A stretch of 64,000 bases of DNA from Phycisphaeraceae bacterium (GTDB taxonomy: Bacteria; Planctomycetota; Phycisphaerae; Phycisphaerales; UBA1924), in contig JACKHB010000005.1 in NCBI GenBank assembly GCA_020639195.1, positions 1 to 64,000 on the forward strand. The letters run 5' to 3'. How positions within the stretch are numbered: position 1 is the stretch's first letter; every line of letters begins with the position of its first letter. The notes under the pieces were generated by a model. The model did not search any database. It was not told where the DNA came from and worked only from the letters and a program-made list of their open reading frames with translations. Made by a program: the position numbers and the translations under genes. Positions 1 through 8,581 of the stretch are shown piece after piece.

Positions 1-2
1 GC

Positions 3-185
3 ATCGCCGGACGCGTGGAAATCTCGATGCCCCGAATCGAGGCGGAGGTGATCATCGACCTGGATGCCCCGTACAGCGGGCCCGACAAGCCCAAGGATGC
101 GCCGTTCGATCTCGAAATGCTGCTGCGGGCCAAGGGAGTGCCCGAAGACCGCATCGCGATGCTGGATGAGGACCCCTCGACTTGA
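3..185 (+). CDS. C-terminal end of an unrecognised protein (partial)
   Basis: Only the last 60 codons are in the window; the gene starts upstream. The tail is acidic and soluble-looking, with PRIEAEVIIDLD early on and ending AMLDEDPST. I do not recognise a family. Its stop codon overlaps the TTG start of the next gene (TTGA at 182-185), so the two are probably co-transcribed and translationally coupled. The function cannot be inferred from this fragment. Confidence 0.7.
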   Translation: MAGRVEISMPRIEAEVIIDLDAPYSGPDKPKDAPFDLEMLLRAKGVPEDRIAMLDEDPST

Positions 186-1786
186 TCGCGACCATTGGCC
201 GTTGGCTGTCCATCGCCTGTCTCTTCGCCTCCGCGGCTCGCGGGCAGCTTGGCGCGGGCACCCCGCCGGGGGAGGCCCCCTCGCACGCATGGCTCGTGCT
301 GCTCAACGATGAGGGGCAGTCCGCCTTGACCCACCTCGCGCCGCGCTGGTCGCTGCCGGGCCTTCGCGGCGCCGAGCCCGGCTCGCTGCGCCACGTCGAG
401 AGCCTGTCGACGGCCCCGCTGGCAATCGCGGCGAGGGGCGCGCGGGTCTACCTGGTCTTCCCCCGCACCGGAGGGCCCGAGGCCGGGTATCCCGTCATGT
501 CCGTCGGGGTGACCGCGCAGGATGGCCGGTGGGTGGATGAACCACCGCTCCGGCTCGCGGCGGAGCGGGCCATTCCGGCCGGTGGCGATTTGGTGGCTCT
601 GGCCGGCACACCCGACGGGGTCGTCGCCCTGCTTCGGCTGCCCAAAGATGGTTTCGGCCTGCTCGTGCTGGACGGCTCGGACTGGCGGCCGGTTTCAGCG
701 CCCCCGGAACTGCCGACCTCGGGCGCGGGTCTCTCCCTGGTTGGCCTCGGCTCCGGAGTCGGGATCATCGCGGTCGAACCGTCCGGACGGCTGGATGTCT
801 GGGAGGGAGCGCTCTCCCGAGTTCTGCCCGATCCCCCCCGGGGAGATGTGCCATCGAATCGGACCGGACGGAGGGCCGACCCGTCGCCGGTCCCGGCGAC
901 CTGGGATGCGAGCTGGTCCCGGCGGACGGTCGCCGGTGGAACCGCCCCCCAAGGCTCGGCCCCATCCTTCTTCTGGATGGCGGGTCGGCTCATGGTCATC
1001 GAAAGGGCGGGTGAGGACCGGCTACGACTCCGGGCAGACATCGGCGGGACCCTTCGCGAAATCGCCAAGATCGACGACGTGCCTGGGGCCTGGGTCGCCG
1101 CCTGGCACGAGGACGTGGATCGGATCATCGTGGCCGTCGCGGCAGAGGGCTCCGAACCCCGAGTGATCGAGGTGTCGGGGGCCTCGGGACGTGAATTGGC
1201 GACCGTGCAGGCCCAGCTCGGCTCACGGATGCTCCCGGGGGATGTGCGGCTGCTGGTCTTGGCCCTCGGAGGCGTGCTCTTCGTGGTGTTGGCGTTTGTG
1301 CTCCGCTCTGATCGGGCCGCGACGCCGCTGCCGGCGGGATTCGCGGTTGCACGCGATTGGCGTCGCGTACTGGCGGGCGGGATCGACCTTCTGCTATGCG
1401 CCAGCGCCGTCTCGATCGTGTTGGGGGGTTCCATCGCCGATGCGCTGACGCTGGCGTGGGTGACGGGAGCGCCGGATGCGGGGTTTGGGCTGCTGTGGAC
1501 GCTTGGGGTCGGGTTCTTGTCGTCATCGGTGCTCGAAACGGTGACCGGCCGGACGGTCGGGAAGGCTCTCACCGGATGCGTGGTGGCCCGAGCCGCCCAG
1601 ACGCCCCGCAGAATCGGTCTGGGTTCGAGCCTCGTCCGGAATGCGTGGCGGTGGCTCTTCCCCCCCGGCGCCTGGCTGGCGTATCTGGATGCCGATCGGC
1701 GGCACCGAGGTGACCTGCTGGCCGGGAGCGTGGTCGTCGAACCGATCCGTGAGCGTGATTCGGGGAGCGAGCCGCCGCGCAGCTGA
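182..1786 (+). CDS. RDD-domain membrane protein with large extracytoplasmic N-terminal part
   Basis: The 534-residue product starts with a signal-peptide-like stretch (IGRWLSIACLFASAARG), followed by about 330 mainly beta-rich residues. A transmembrane helix lies near residues 355-375, and a C-terminal RDD domain covers about 388-520. The RDD domain shows the family Arg and Asp residues (ARDWRRVLAGGIDLLL) and the GRTVGKALTG segment between its hydrophobic helices. RDD proteins are poorly characterised membrane proteins, some linked to ion transport. The start is TTG at 182, with GAGGA at 168-172 and a 4-base overlap with the preceding gene. The N-terminal half has no family I recognise. Confidence 0.8.
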   Translation: MIATIGRWLSIACLFASAARGQLGAGTPPGEAPSHAWLVLLNDEGQSALTHLAPRWSLPGLRGAEPGSLRHVESLSTAPLAIAARGARVYLVFPRTGGPEAGYPVMSVGVTAQDGRWVDEPPLRLAAERAIPAGGDLVALAGTPDGVVALLRLPKDGFGLLVLDGSDWRPVSAPPELPTSGAGLSLVGLGSGVGIIAVEPSGRLDVWEGALSRVLPDPPRGDVPSNRTGRRADPSPVPATWDASWSRRTVAGGTAPQGSAPSFFWMAGRLMVIERAGEDRLRLRADIGGTLREIAKIDDVPGAWVAAWHEDVDRIIVAVAAEGSEPRVIEVSGASGRELATVQAQLGSRMLPGDVRLLVLALGGVLFVVLAFVLRSDRAATPLPAGFAVARDWRRVLAGGIDLLLCASAVSIVLGGSIADALTLAWVTGAPDAGFGLLWTLGVGFLSSSVLETVTGRTVGKALTGCVVARAAQTPRRIGLGSSLVRNAWRWLFPPGAWLAYLDADRRHRGDLLAGSVVVEPIRERDSGSEPPRS

Positions 1787-1872
1787 TGCGCATCTTCCGG
1801 TCAAGCCTGCCGACCGGTTCCAGCCGATAAGACCGGCGAGGTCCGGGGCGGGTTCGCACCGGGCGGGTCCGG

Positions 1873-4500
1873 GTGCGCCGGCGGAGCCGGGTCTGGAGAT
1901 TGGTGGCAGAGGCGGTCGAGGACACACCGATCGAGTCGCAGGAGGCGACCGAGCCGAAGCCCCCGTTCTGGCGGGAGTTGTGGCAGGCTCCCGCGCTGGC
2001 GGGCGCGGTGGTTCTGCTGTGCGGCGCCCTGGTCTACGCCGTCGTCACGCGGGGCTCGATTGACATTTCCGCGCGGCTGGATCGTTGCGAGGCGCTGATC
2101 GAGTCGCGCAAGTTCCTCGAAGCGATCGACTCGCTTAACGGCCAGGTCTTTCCGTCTCTCGCCAAGGGAAAGGTGTCACCGGGCGAGGTGCGGCGGTTCC
2201 ATCTCTTGCTGGCTCGGGCGCTGTACCGGGGCCAGAAGGACCTGGGGCTGGACAAACCGGAGAATCACAAGAACATCCTTCGATCCTACGAGGAGGCCAT
2301 CGCGGTCGATGCGTTGCTGGAGTCTTCAGACTTCTACGCGCTGGCGGACACGCAGCTCTCCCTCGGCGACACCGAACGGGCCTTGCGTTGGGCGGAGCGG
2401 CTTCCACCAGAGGATGCGCCGCGGGCGAGGGAGATTCGGCGGCGCGTCGTCGAGCGAGAACTGAAGACCGCGGGCTCCGAATCTACCGAGATCCTCGGCC
2501 TGCTCTCGACGATGCTCGAAGAGGCCAATCAGAGCGATGACGAGCGGGCCTGGGTCGTTCAGGTGCAGGGCTCGCTTCTCCTGCAGAGCGGCATGGCCGA
2601 CGAGGCAATTGCGCGGCTGCTCCGCGAGATGCAGCGGCTGGATCGAGCGTCAGGCGAGGCTCGGTCGAAGCTGCACCTGCTGCTGGCGCGGGCGTATGTC
2701 GAGGGCGGGGCGACGGCGCAGGCGAGCACGCAACTCGACTTCGCCGAGGGCCTGATGCTCGACACGGATCCGGCGAGATCGACTTTGGCGTACCTGCGTG
2801 GGTTGGTGGACGATGCCGCGGGGGATCTCGAGTCGGCGAGAGACCGTTACGCGCTCATCGTGGACGAGATGGGGGCGTCGGATGAGAGCCTGCCCTCGAT
2901 GCTTCGGCTGGGTGAGGTGGAGGCCTCGCTGGGTCACACCGCCGAGTCGCTCGACGCGTTCACCCGCCTGATCGGCGCGATGGAGGGGCATCGGACCCAT
3001 CCGGATGTGTCCCGGGAGAGGGTCGTGCGTGGGCTCTTGCGGCTGTCGGACGATCGGCTCGAACGGCGCGAACTCACAGATGCGCTGGCGTTTGCTCGGA
3101 AGGCCGAGCGGCTCATGGGGATCGATGAGCGGCCATCTGAGGTCTTCCTGGCGGTGGCCAGGGCGGAGCGGGCCCTCGCGGACGTCCTAATCGGGGATCG
3201 TCCGACGATCGGCGTGCCCACTCTTCGCGGCCTCGACCCCGCCTCACGCGAGGAGGCGCGTCGGCACCTGATCGCGGCGGGAAGCAATTATCGCCAGCAT
3301 GCGAATCGGATGATCCTGCCCGACTATCAGGCCTACGGCGACTCTCTGTGGATGAGCGCGGACAGCTTCGACCTGGCCGGAGATTCCGACGAGGCCGTCG
3401 GCGCGTATCAGGAGTTCATCAACTCGTTTCCGGAGGATCCGCGCCGGGCCGAGGCGAGATTCCGTTTGGGGCGCGCGTATCAGGGCCGCGGGGAGCTGCA
3501 GCTGGCGTCGGATCTGTTCCAGGGGCTCGTCAACGACCGCAATGATCCGCAGGTCAAGGGCGTGGGGCTCTGGGGAGACCTGAGCTACGTGCCGCTGGCG
3601 CAGGTGCTGCTCGACGACGCGGATGCATCGAACGACGCCCGCGCCGAGCAACTCCTGCTCTCGGTTGTCGATGGCACGGTGGTTCGGGAGCCCGACGCCG
3701 CCATGTATCGCGACGGAGTCGTGGCGCTGGCCGACTTCTACTCCCGGTCAGGCCAGGACACGAGGGCGATCGCACGCTACGACGAGGCGATCGATCGATT
3801 TCCGGACGATCCGGAGCGAGATCTGCTTCGATTCCATCTCGCCGAATCGTGCCGGCGCGAGGGAGATCGTCTTCGGGGGTTGCTCGAGGGCTCCATTCCC
3901 GAGAGTGAGCGGCAGAGGCTTGAGTCGTTGTGGCGGGAGCGCACCGCGAGGGCCGGGACGCTGTACGCGGCGACCGTCGAGGCCCTGTCGCAGCGCTCGC
4001 CAGCCCACATGTCCGCCGTGGTGACCAGAGCCCTGCGGGATGCGAGTTTCTACGCGGCGTCGTGCGCGTTCGATCTCGGTGACTACGACGCCGCCATCCG
4101 GGCGTACGACGAGGCCTACACGCGATACCCGCGCGATCCCGCGTCCCTGGTTGCGCTGGTGCAGATCGTCAACGCGCAACTGGCGATGGGACAGTCGGAG
4201 CGCGCCCGCGCATCGAACGAGCGGGCCCGGCGGTTCTTCGAGTCGATTCCCGACGAGGCGTGGAACGACCCCTACTTGCCGATGGGGCGGGACGACTGGG
4301 AGCGTTGGCTGGAGAGTTCGGCTCGGCTGGCGAGTGTGTCGGATGACCAGGTGTTCGGAAACGAAGATGGAACGAGAATGAGCAGATTGAGGCGGGCACA
4401 ACCGAGGCTGGTCGAGGACCTGGAGGCGCGGTTAAAGCGGTACGAGCGGCTGCGTTCGATGGAGCGGTTGTCGAGCGATCGTCGATGCGGATCGGCATGA
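1873..4500 (+). CDS. Membrane-anchored TPR-repeat protein
   Basis: The 875-residue protein has a single transmembrane helix at about residues 38-58 (LAGAVVLLCGALVYAVV) and then a long run of tetratricopeptide-like helical hairpins. Typical ones are DLAGDSDEAVGAYQEFINSF and FDLGDYDAAIRAYDEAYTRY. The topology suggests a scaffold facing the periplasm. GTG at 1873 gives the longest frame, but GTG at 1903 with GGAG just upstream is an alternative start. The last 40 residues, from the Met codon at 4378 on, look unlike TPR and resemble the coiled-coil beginning of another protein. In the neighbouring frame a stop at 4379-4381 would overlap that ATG, so the 3' end may be a stop-loss fusion with a decayed downstream gene. 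The role is unknown; the flagellar locus follows. Confidence 0.85.
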   Translation: MRRRSRVWRLVAEAVEDTPIESQEATEPKPPFWRELWQAPALAGAVVLLCGALVYAVVTRGSIDISARLDRCEALIESRKFLEAIDSLNGQVFPSLAKGKVSPGEVRRFHLLLARALYRGQKDLGLDKPENHKNILRSYEEAIAVDALLESSDFYALADTQLSLGDTERALRWAERLPPEDAPRAREIRRRVVERELKTAGSESTEILGLLSTMLEEANQSDDERAWVVQVQGSLLLQSGMADEAIARLLREMQRLDRASGEARSKLHLLLARAYVEGGATAQASTQLDFAEGLMLDTDPARSTLAYLRGLVDDAAGDLESARDRYALIVDEMGASDESLPSMLRLGEVEASLGHTAESLDAFTRLIGAMEGHRTHPDVSRERVVRGLLRLSDDRLERRELTDALAFARKAERLMGIDERPSEVFLAVARAERALADVLIGDRPTIGVPTLRGLDPASREEARRHLIAAGSNYRQHANRMILPDYQAYGDSLWMSADSFDLAGDSDEAVGAYQEFINSFPEDPRRAEARFRLGRAYQGRGELQLASDLFQGLVNDRNDPQVKGVGLWGDLSYVPLAQVLLDDADASNDARAEQLLLSVVDGTVVREPDAAMYRDGVVALADFYSRSGQDTRAIARYDEAIDRFPDDPERDLLRFHLAESCRREGDRLRGLLEGSIPESERQRLESLWRERTARAGTLYAATVEALSQRSPAHMSAVVTRALRDASFYAASCAFDLGDYDAAIRAYDEAYTRYPRDPASLVALVQIVNAQLAMGQSERARASNERARRFFESIPDEAWNDPYLPMGRDDWERWLESSARLASVSDDQVFGNEDGTRMSRLRRAQPRLVEDLEARLKRYERLRSMERLSSDRRCGSA

Positions 4501-5731
4501 TGAGCCTGAGTCGATCGCGTCGCTGTTGGCGGAGCGTCAGCGATGCTCTTCTGAACCGTCGGACGGCAGGACCGAATCGGCCCGCGGGGGCTCGCGCGTT
4601 GGACCTGATTGTCGCCGTTTCGGTGGATTGACTTGAGGCGGCGGTTCTGCGATCGTGGAGCGGATTCGAGATTGATGATCGCGGTCGGAGGGCGATGGAA
4701 CGCCAGCCAGCGAATCGATGACGCGTGAACTGTGGCGGAACCAGGTCGAGCCGCAGCGTCACGCGTACGGAAACCGGTGGTGCTCCCTGGGCGCGGATTC
4801 GAGGATCGTCACGATGACGGTCGCGAGACCGCCATTCCGATCGCGGAGGGATGCCTGCGTGCGCCTGGGGCATCTCTCGCCATCGGATCTGGCGGAGTTG
4901 GATCGAGCGTTCAACGAGGTACGCGCCTAGAGCGCACGCAAAGCGAGTCGCCAGGGCCGAGGTGGTGAGGGCTCAATGGAATTGAGCCGTGCCAACGAGA
5001 GGTCGAGGTCGAGACGCCTGGCGCGCGCTGGGGAGATGGCGGCGGCATCGCGCACGAGGTGTGAAACCCTCTGGGCCTGATCTCGCCAGCCGCCAGGATG
5101 CCTGGGGAAATCTCCTTGGACGCGCCGACGAGAGAGAAAGGTCGAGAAGATCGCGTCGAAAAGTGCGGCTGGACGGCACGTGGACGTGTGTTTTGCTTGC
5201 GAGGGACATCCGCGATGTCGAAGAGCCGATCGGCACCGCGCCGTTGTAAGCGGGAGGCGAACAAGTATGTCGGCGGAGGTTCTTCGGCGTGTCGAGGTCC
5301 AGATTGCCTCGAAGTGGGCTCGATGCGATGCGGATCTTGTGCATCGAGCGATCGTCAACCTCGTTCGAAACGGTCTGGAGGCCATGCTCGAGCACGGCGC
5401 TGCCGGCGTGTTGGTCGCTCGTGCCGCGCCCGCGGACGGGGGCGAGGGGATCGTGTTCGAGGTTGAGGATGCCGGCCCGGGGATTCCTGACGGGATCCGG
5501 GCGCGGATGTTCAACCCGTTCTTCACAACGCGCAAGAGCGGGACGGGGCTTGGCCTTGCGATCGTCCATCGCATCGCCGAGGCGCACGGAGGGCGCGTTG
5601 AGGTTGTGAGCCCTTGCCGCGATGGCAGGGGCACGCTGGTGCGTCTGGTACTGCCCAGGGGGGCGACCGACGGGCCCGATGCGGTTGAGATCGTTGTACC
5701 ACCACGAACCAGACGGGAGCGAGCGGCATGA
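4501..5731 (+). pseudogene. Decayed sensor histidine kinase upstream of the sigma-54 regulator
   Basis: No single frame is open, but kinase-like stretches appear in order in different frames: FEDRHDDGRETAIPIAEG (4798-4851), GHLSPSDLAELDRAFNEVRA (4868-4927), RLERTQSE (4924-4947), MELSRANERSRSRRLARAG (from 4976, continuing EMAA to 5044). Then comes the H-box as IAHEV-stop-NPLGLI (His codon 5053-5055, TGA 5062-5064 where HEVRNPL kinases have Arg). It is followed by VLLARDIRDVEEPIGTAPL (5190-5246) and the intact ATPase domain (5267-5731). That means at least five frame changes plus a nonsense codon. Family knowledge: NtrB/FlrB-like kinases phosphorylate the regulator encoded next door. The 4501-4790 part also has protein-like pieces in shifting frames (for example DEPESIASLLAERQR) that could be this gene's N-terminus or a second decayed gene. 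Confidence 0.75.
5267..5731 (+). CDS. HATPase_c domain remnant of the histidine kinase
   Basis: This 154-residue open frame contains a complete GHKL ATPase domain. The N-box is HRAIVNLVRNGLEAM (residues about 26-40), the G1 box EDAGPGIP, the F-box FNPFFTTRK and the G2 box GTGLGLAIVHRIAEAHGG. It has no dimerisation/phosphoacceptor domain; those sequences sit upstream in other frames. The ATG at 5267 has GGGAGG at 5252-5257, a good ribosome-binding distance, so the piece could still be translated. The stop overlaps the ATG of the response regulator (ATGA, 5728-5731). It is either the last readable part of a pseudogene or an ATPase-only protein; I favour the former. Confidence 0.65.
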   Translation: MSAEVLRRVEVQIASKWARCDADLVHRAIVNLVRNGLEAMLEHGAAGVLVARAAPADGGEGIVFEVEDAGPGIPDGIRARMFNPFFTTRKSGTGLGLAIVHRIAEAHGGRVEVVSPCRDGRGTLVRLVLPRGATDGPDAVEIVVPPRTRRERAA

Positions 5732-7215
5732 GCACGGTGCTGGTTGTTGACGACAAGGAGATGATGCGCGACAGCGTGGGCCAGACGCTCGAGAGAGCGG
5801 GGTTTGCCGTCGAGATGGCCGAGGGGGGCGATCAGGCGCTGGAACGGATCGCCGTTCGGCGGCCCGATGCGGTCGTCACCGACCTTCGCATGCCCGGGAT
5901 GGACGGGCTGACGCTGCTCGAGCGGATTCGATCGATCGACGACGAGTTGCCCGTGGTGCTGATGACCGCGTTCGGGGCTATCGATACAGCGATCCGGGCC
6001 ATGAAGCTGGGCGCGTTCGATTACATCACCAAGCCGTTTGAGGGCGATGAGCTGATCATCGGGATCAAGCGTGCCGTGCGGCATGGCAAGACGCTTCGGG
6101 AGAACGCCGTGCTCCGGGCGGGCGTTGCGCCTCCCGGCCGGACGGGTCTCGAGCGGCTCGTGGGTGATTCGCCGGCTCTGCGCCGCGTGAAGGAGCAGGT
6201 GCGGGCGGTGTCGGCCTCGGGCGGCAACGTGCTGATCTGCGGGGAGAGCGGCACGGGCAAGGAGGTTGTGGCTCGGGCGATCCACGACCTGAGTCCACGC
6301 CGTGATCGCACGCTGCTGGCGGTCAATTGCGCGGCCCTCTCCGAAGGACTTCTCGAGAGCGAGTTGTTCGGCCATGAGCGGGGGGCGTTCACCGGCGCAG
6401 AGCGGATGCGAAAGGGACGGTTCGAACTGGCCGACTCGGGCACGCTTCTGCTGGATGAGATCAGCGAGGTAAGCCCGAAGATTCAGGCGAAGCTGCTACG
6501 CGTCCTGCAGGAGCGGTCGTTCGAGCGCGTCGGTTCGAGCACGTCCATCGGCGTTGACGTGAGGGTGGTGGCGACGAGCAACCGCGATCTGCCCCGTGCC
6601 GTCGAGGCGGGGGACTTCCGGCAGGACCTGTTCTTCCGGCTCAATGTGCTGCCGATCCACATGCCGCCGCTGCGTGATCGGCCCGAGGACATTCCGGAAC
6701 TGGCGGCGCACTTCCTCGAGGAAGTGTGCCGCCGTGAGGGGCGGGCGATCCAGCGGTTCGACGACGGGGCGCTGCATCTGATGTTGGGATACGGGTGGCC
6801 GGGGAACGTGCGCGAGCTGCAGAACATCTGCGAGCGGGCGGCCGTGCTCAACGCCGCGAGGCACAGAAGCGCGGAAGAGCGGCTCATCGGGAGCGGGCTC
6901 ATCGAGTCGTGGCTGTCGGCCCCGGCATCGCCGAGTGGGTCGGGGCGGTCGATCGTCGAGAGCAAGCCCCCGGCGTGGTCCAACGGGCACGTCCACGTCA
7001 ATGGTCACGCCTCCTTGCGGGAGGAACTTGCTCTTGAGCAGGACGGACGGCTCAAGACGCTCGACGAGATTGAGCGGGAAACGATCGTGCGCACGCTGCG
7101 CAAGTTCAGCGGGCATCGTCAGCGCACCGCTCAAGCGCTGGGGATCGGGGTGCGGACGCTGGGGCTGAAGCTGAAGAAGTGGAAGGAAGAGCAGCTGGTG
7201 GAGCAGACGCTGTAG
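5728..7215 (+). CDS. Sigma-54-dependent response regulator (NtrC/FlrC type), flagellar
   Basis: The 495-residue protein has three domains. The receiver (1-120) carries phospho-acceptor Asp52 (VTDLRMPG), Thr80 and Lys102. The AAA+ domain (about 142-375) has Walker A GESGTGKE (172-179), GAFTGA (219-224) for sigma-54 contact and Walker B GTLLLDEIS. A Fis-type helix-turn-helix closes the protein (RTAQALGIGVRTLGLKLKKW). All key residues are present. It starts the flagellar locus and ends 38 bases before flgB, so it probably drives flagellar class II-type transcription as FlrC/FleR/FlgR do. Its adjacent kinase is broken, so phosphorylation must come from elsewhere or be dispensable. Confidence 0.95.
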   Translation: MSTVLVVDDKEMMRDSVGQTLERAGFAVEMAEGGDQALERIAVRRPDAVVTDLRMPGMDGLTLLERIRSIDDELPVVLMTAFGAIDTAIRAMKLGAFDYITKPFEGDELIIGIKRAVRHGKTLRENAVLRAGVAPPGRTGLERLVGDSPALRRVKEQVRAVSASGGNVLICGESGTGKEVVARAIHDLSPRRDRTLLAVNCAALSEGLLESELFGHERGAFTGAERMRKGRFELADSGTLLLDEISEVSPKIQAKLLRVLQERSFERVGSSTSIGVDVRVVATSNRDLPRAVEAGDFRQDLFFRLNVLPIHMPPLRDRPEDIPELAAHFLEEVCRREGRAIQRFDDGALHLMLGYGWPGNVRELQNICERAAVLNAARHRSAEERLIGSGLIESWLSAPASPSGSGRSIVESKPPAWSNGHVHVNGHASLREELALEQDGRLKTLDEIERETIVRTLRKFSGHRQRTAQALGIGVRTLGLKLKKWKEEQLVEQTL

Positions 7216-7223
7216 GCCCGGAT

Positions 7224-7238
7224 TGGTCCGGGGTTTGC
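7224..7238 (+). promoter_or_regulatory. Candidate sigma-54 promoter before flgB
   Basis: TGGTCCGGGGTTTGC has the -24 GG (7225-7226) and -12 GC (7237-7238) ten bases apart, with an exact TTGC. Only the fifth base clearly departs from TGGCACRNNNNTTGC. It lies directly after the gene for a GAFTGA-bearing activator. Transcription would start near 7250, only a few bases before the flgB ATG, so the GGGAG at 7243-7247 would not be in that mRNA. Confidence 0.45.
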
Positions 7239-7253
7239 GGTCGGGAGTGGTCG

Positions 7254-7673
7254 ATGGCTCTGATCGAGCAACTCGGGTCCGCCGGGGCGATGCCGGCCCT
7301 CGAGGCGCTCGTGCGCTTCGCGGGCCAGCGTCAGCGGTACATCGCCGCGAACATCGCGAACCTGGACACGCCCGACTACCGGCCCGTCGACCTCGATCCC
7401 CGGGCGTTCCAGAAGGCCCTCGGCGAGGCCATCCAGCACCGGCGGGACCGCACGGGCGGGGCGCAGGGCTCACTGGATCTGGGGATGCTTGAGCGGTCGT
7501 TTGAGCCGAGTGAGGGCAGCGCGGGTGGCGTGCTGTTCCACGACCGCGGCAATCGAAACCTCGAGAGGCTTATGCAGAGCCTGGCTGAGAACGGGGCCGT
7601 GTTCCGGACGGCATCGGAGTTGCTTAAGAGTCGCGTGGATGTGCTGAAGGCGGCGATCCGCGAGCAGGCCTAG
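7254..7673 (+). CDS. flgB: Flagellar proximal rod protein FlgB
   Basis: This 139-residue protein forms part of the proximal rod that joins the MS ring to the distal rod. The rod-family N-terminal signature is present (IAANIANLDTPDYRPVD, about residues 31-47), and the C-terminal amphipathic helix VFRTASELLKSRVDVLKAAI matches FlgB. The ATG at 7254 is chosen because it puts the signature at the usual distance and has GGGAG upstream. The frame extends further upstream but only into the regulator's tail. It is followed by flgC and fliE as in many flagellar operons. Confidence 0.96.
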   Translation: MALIEQLGSAGAMPALEALVRFAGQRQRYIAANIANLDTPDYRPVDLDPRAFQKALGEAIQHRRDRTGGAQGSLDLGMLERSFEPSEGSAGGVLFHDRGNRNLERLMQSLAENGAVFRTASELLKSRVDVLKAAIREQA

Positions 7674-7697
7674 TGCGTTTGAGGAGACCGGCAGGGG

Positions 7698-8114
7698 ATG
7701 TACGGCGCCCTGGATATCTCGGTGAGCGGGATGGTCGCGCAGCGGACCCGTCTGGCGGTGATCGCGGCGAACGTTGCGAACCAGAACACGCTCGAGGATG
7801 CCAAGGGCAACTACAGCCCGTATCTCCGGCGCGAGATCATGTTCTCGGCGGGCGATCCCAACGGCAGCGGCGCGGCGCGGGAACTCGGCGTGCACGTCTC
7901 GGACATCTTCGCCAACCCGGGCGCCCTGCGTTCGTCGTACGAGCCCGGCAGCCCATACGACGATGACGGCGACGGCTACATCATGGTTCCGGACATCAAC
8001 CCCATCGTGGAGCAGGTCAATGCGCTGGAGGCGGCGCGTTCCTACGAGGCAAACGTCATGGCCGCGGAGGCGACCAAGACCATGATGGCGCAGGCCCTGC
8101 GCCTGATTGCGTGA
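7698..8114 (+). CDS. flgC: Flagellar proximal rod protein FlgC
   Basis: The 138-residue FlgC begins MYGALDISVSGM and has the rod signature AANVANQNT near residue 27. Its C-terminal helix (VEQVNALEAARSYEANVMA, then AEATKTMMAQALRLI) is the typical FlgC ending that packs in the rod core. The start is ATG at 7698 after an AGGGG sequence. It lies 24 bases after flgB and 10 bases before fliE, within one operon. Confidence 0.97.
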   Translation: MYGALDISVSGMVAQRTRLAVIAANVANQNTLEDAKGNYSPYLRREIMFSAGDPNGSGAARELGVHVSDIFANPGALRSSYEPGSPYDDDGDGYIMVPDINPIVEQVNALEAARSYEANVMAAEATKTMMAQALRLIA

Positions 8115-8124
8115 GGCTGGGCAT

Positions 8125-8427
8125 ATGAGCGATCCTGTTGGACTCATTGGGGCGACGGGCGGGTCGGGCGCCGGCCCAGCGCCCCGATCGGGCGGCGCCG
8201 GTTCGGGCACGGCGTTCAAGGAAGTGCTGCTGGACAACCTTCGTCAGGTCAATGAGATGCAGATCGAGGCGAATCGCGCGATCGAGGACCTCGCTTCGGG
8301 CTCGCGAGACGACGTTGAGGGCGTCGCGATGGCGACTCAGAAGGCCGACGCCGCGTTCAAGATGCTCCAGGCCGTGCGCAACAAGGTGATGGAGGCGTAC
8401 GAGGAGATCAAGAGCATGCGGACATGA
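8125..8427 (+). CDS. fliE: MS-ring/rod junction protein FliE
   Basis: The 100-residue FliE couples the MS ring (FliF) to the rod and is an early export substrate. After a Gly/Pro-rich N-terminus comes the conserved helix FKEVLLDNLRQVNEMQIEAN, then the C-terminal motif ATQKADAAFKMLQAVRNKVM seen in FliE. ATG at 8125 is preferred over an in-frame upstream GTG at 8107 that overlaps flgC. A short hairpin follows the stop immediately. Confidence 0.95.
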   Translation: MSDPVGLIGATGGSGAGPAPRSGGAGSGTAFKEVLLDNLRQVNEMQIEANRAIEDLASGSRDDVEGVAMATQKADAAFKMLQAVRNKVMEAYEEIKSMRT

Positions 8428-8444
8428 GCCCCGGAGTTCGGGGC
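8428..8444 (+). other. Hairpin directly after fliE
   Basis: GCCCCG and CGGGGC form a 6-bp stem around GAGTT, starting at the base after the fliE stop. There is no T-run, so it is not a standard terminator. It could be a processing or attenuation site at the longest gap in the early flagellar operon (154 bases before fliF). Confidence 0.35.
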
Positions 8445-8581
8445 CGGTGAAGCGATTGCGCGAAATCGGGCGCAACTTCGGCGCGGCGGAGCGCAGGTTC
8501 AAGGGCTCATCACGCGGGATCCGACAGTAGCGGCGAGGCGATCGGGGCGCGTGCCCCCGAGGAGCCGGGCGCGCGGGGACC

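Noticed and set aside
448..1572. Long minus-strand open frame opposite the RDD gene
   Set aside because: Ser/Pro/Arg-rich sequence typical of the antisense of a high-GC gene; no domain, and the plus-strand product has clear membrane and RDD features.
8445..8459. GG-N10-GC with TTGC before fliF
   Set aside because: Only the GG, GC and TT positions match a sigma-54 site; bases 1, 5 and 6 differ, so it is too weak to call.
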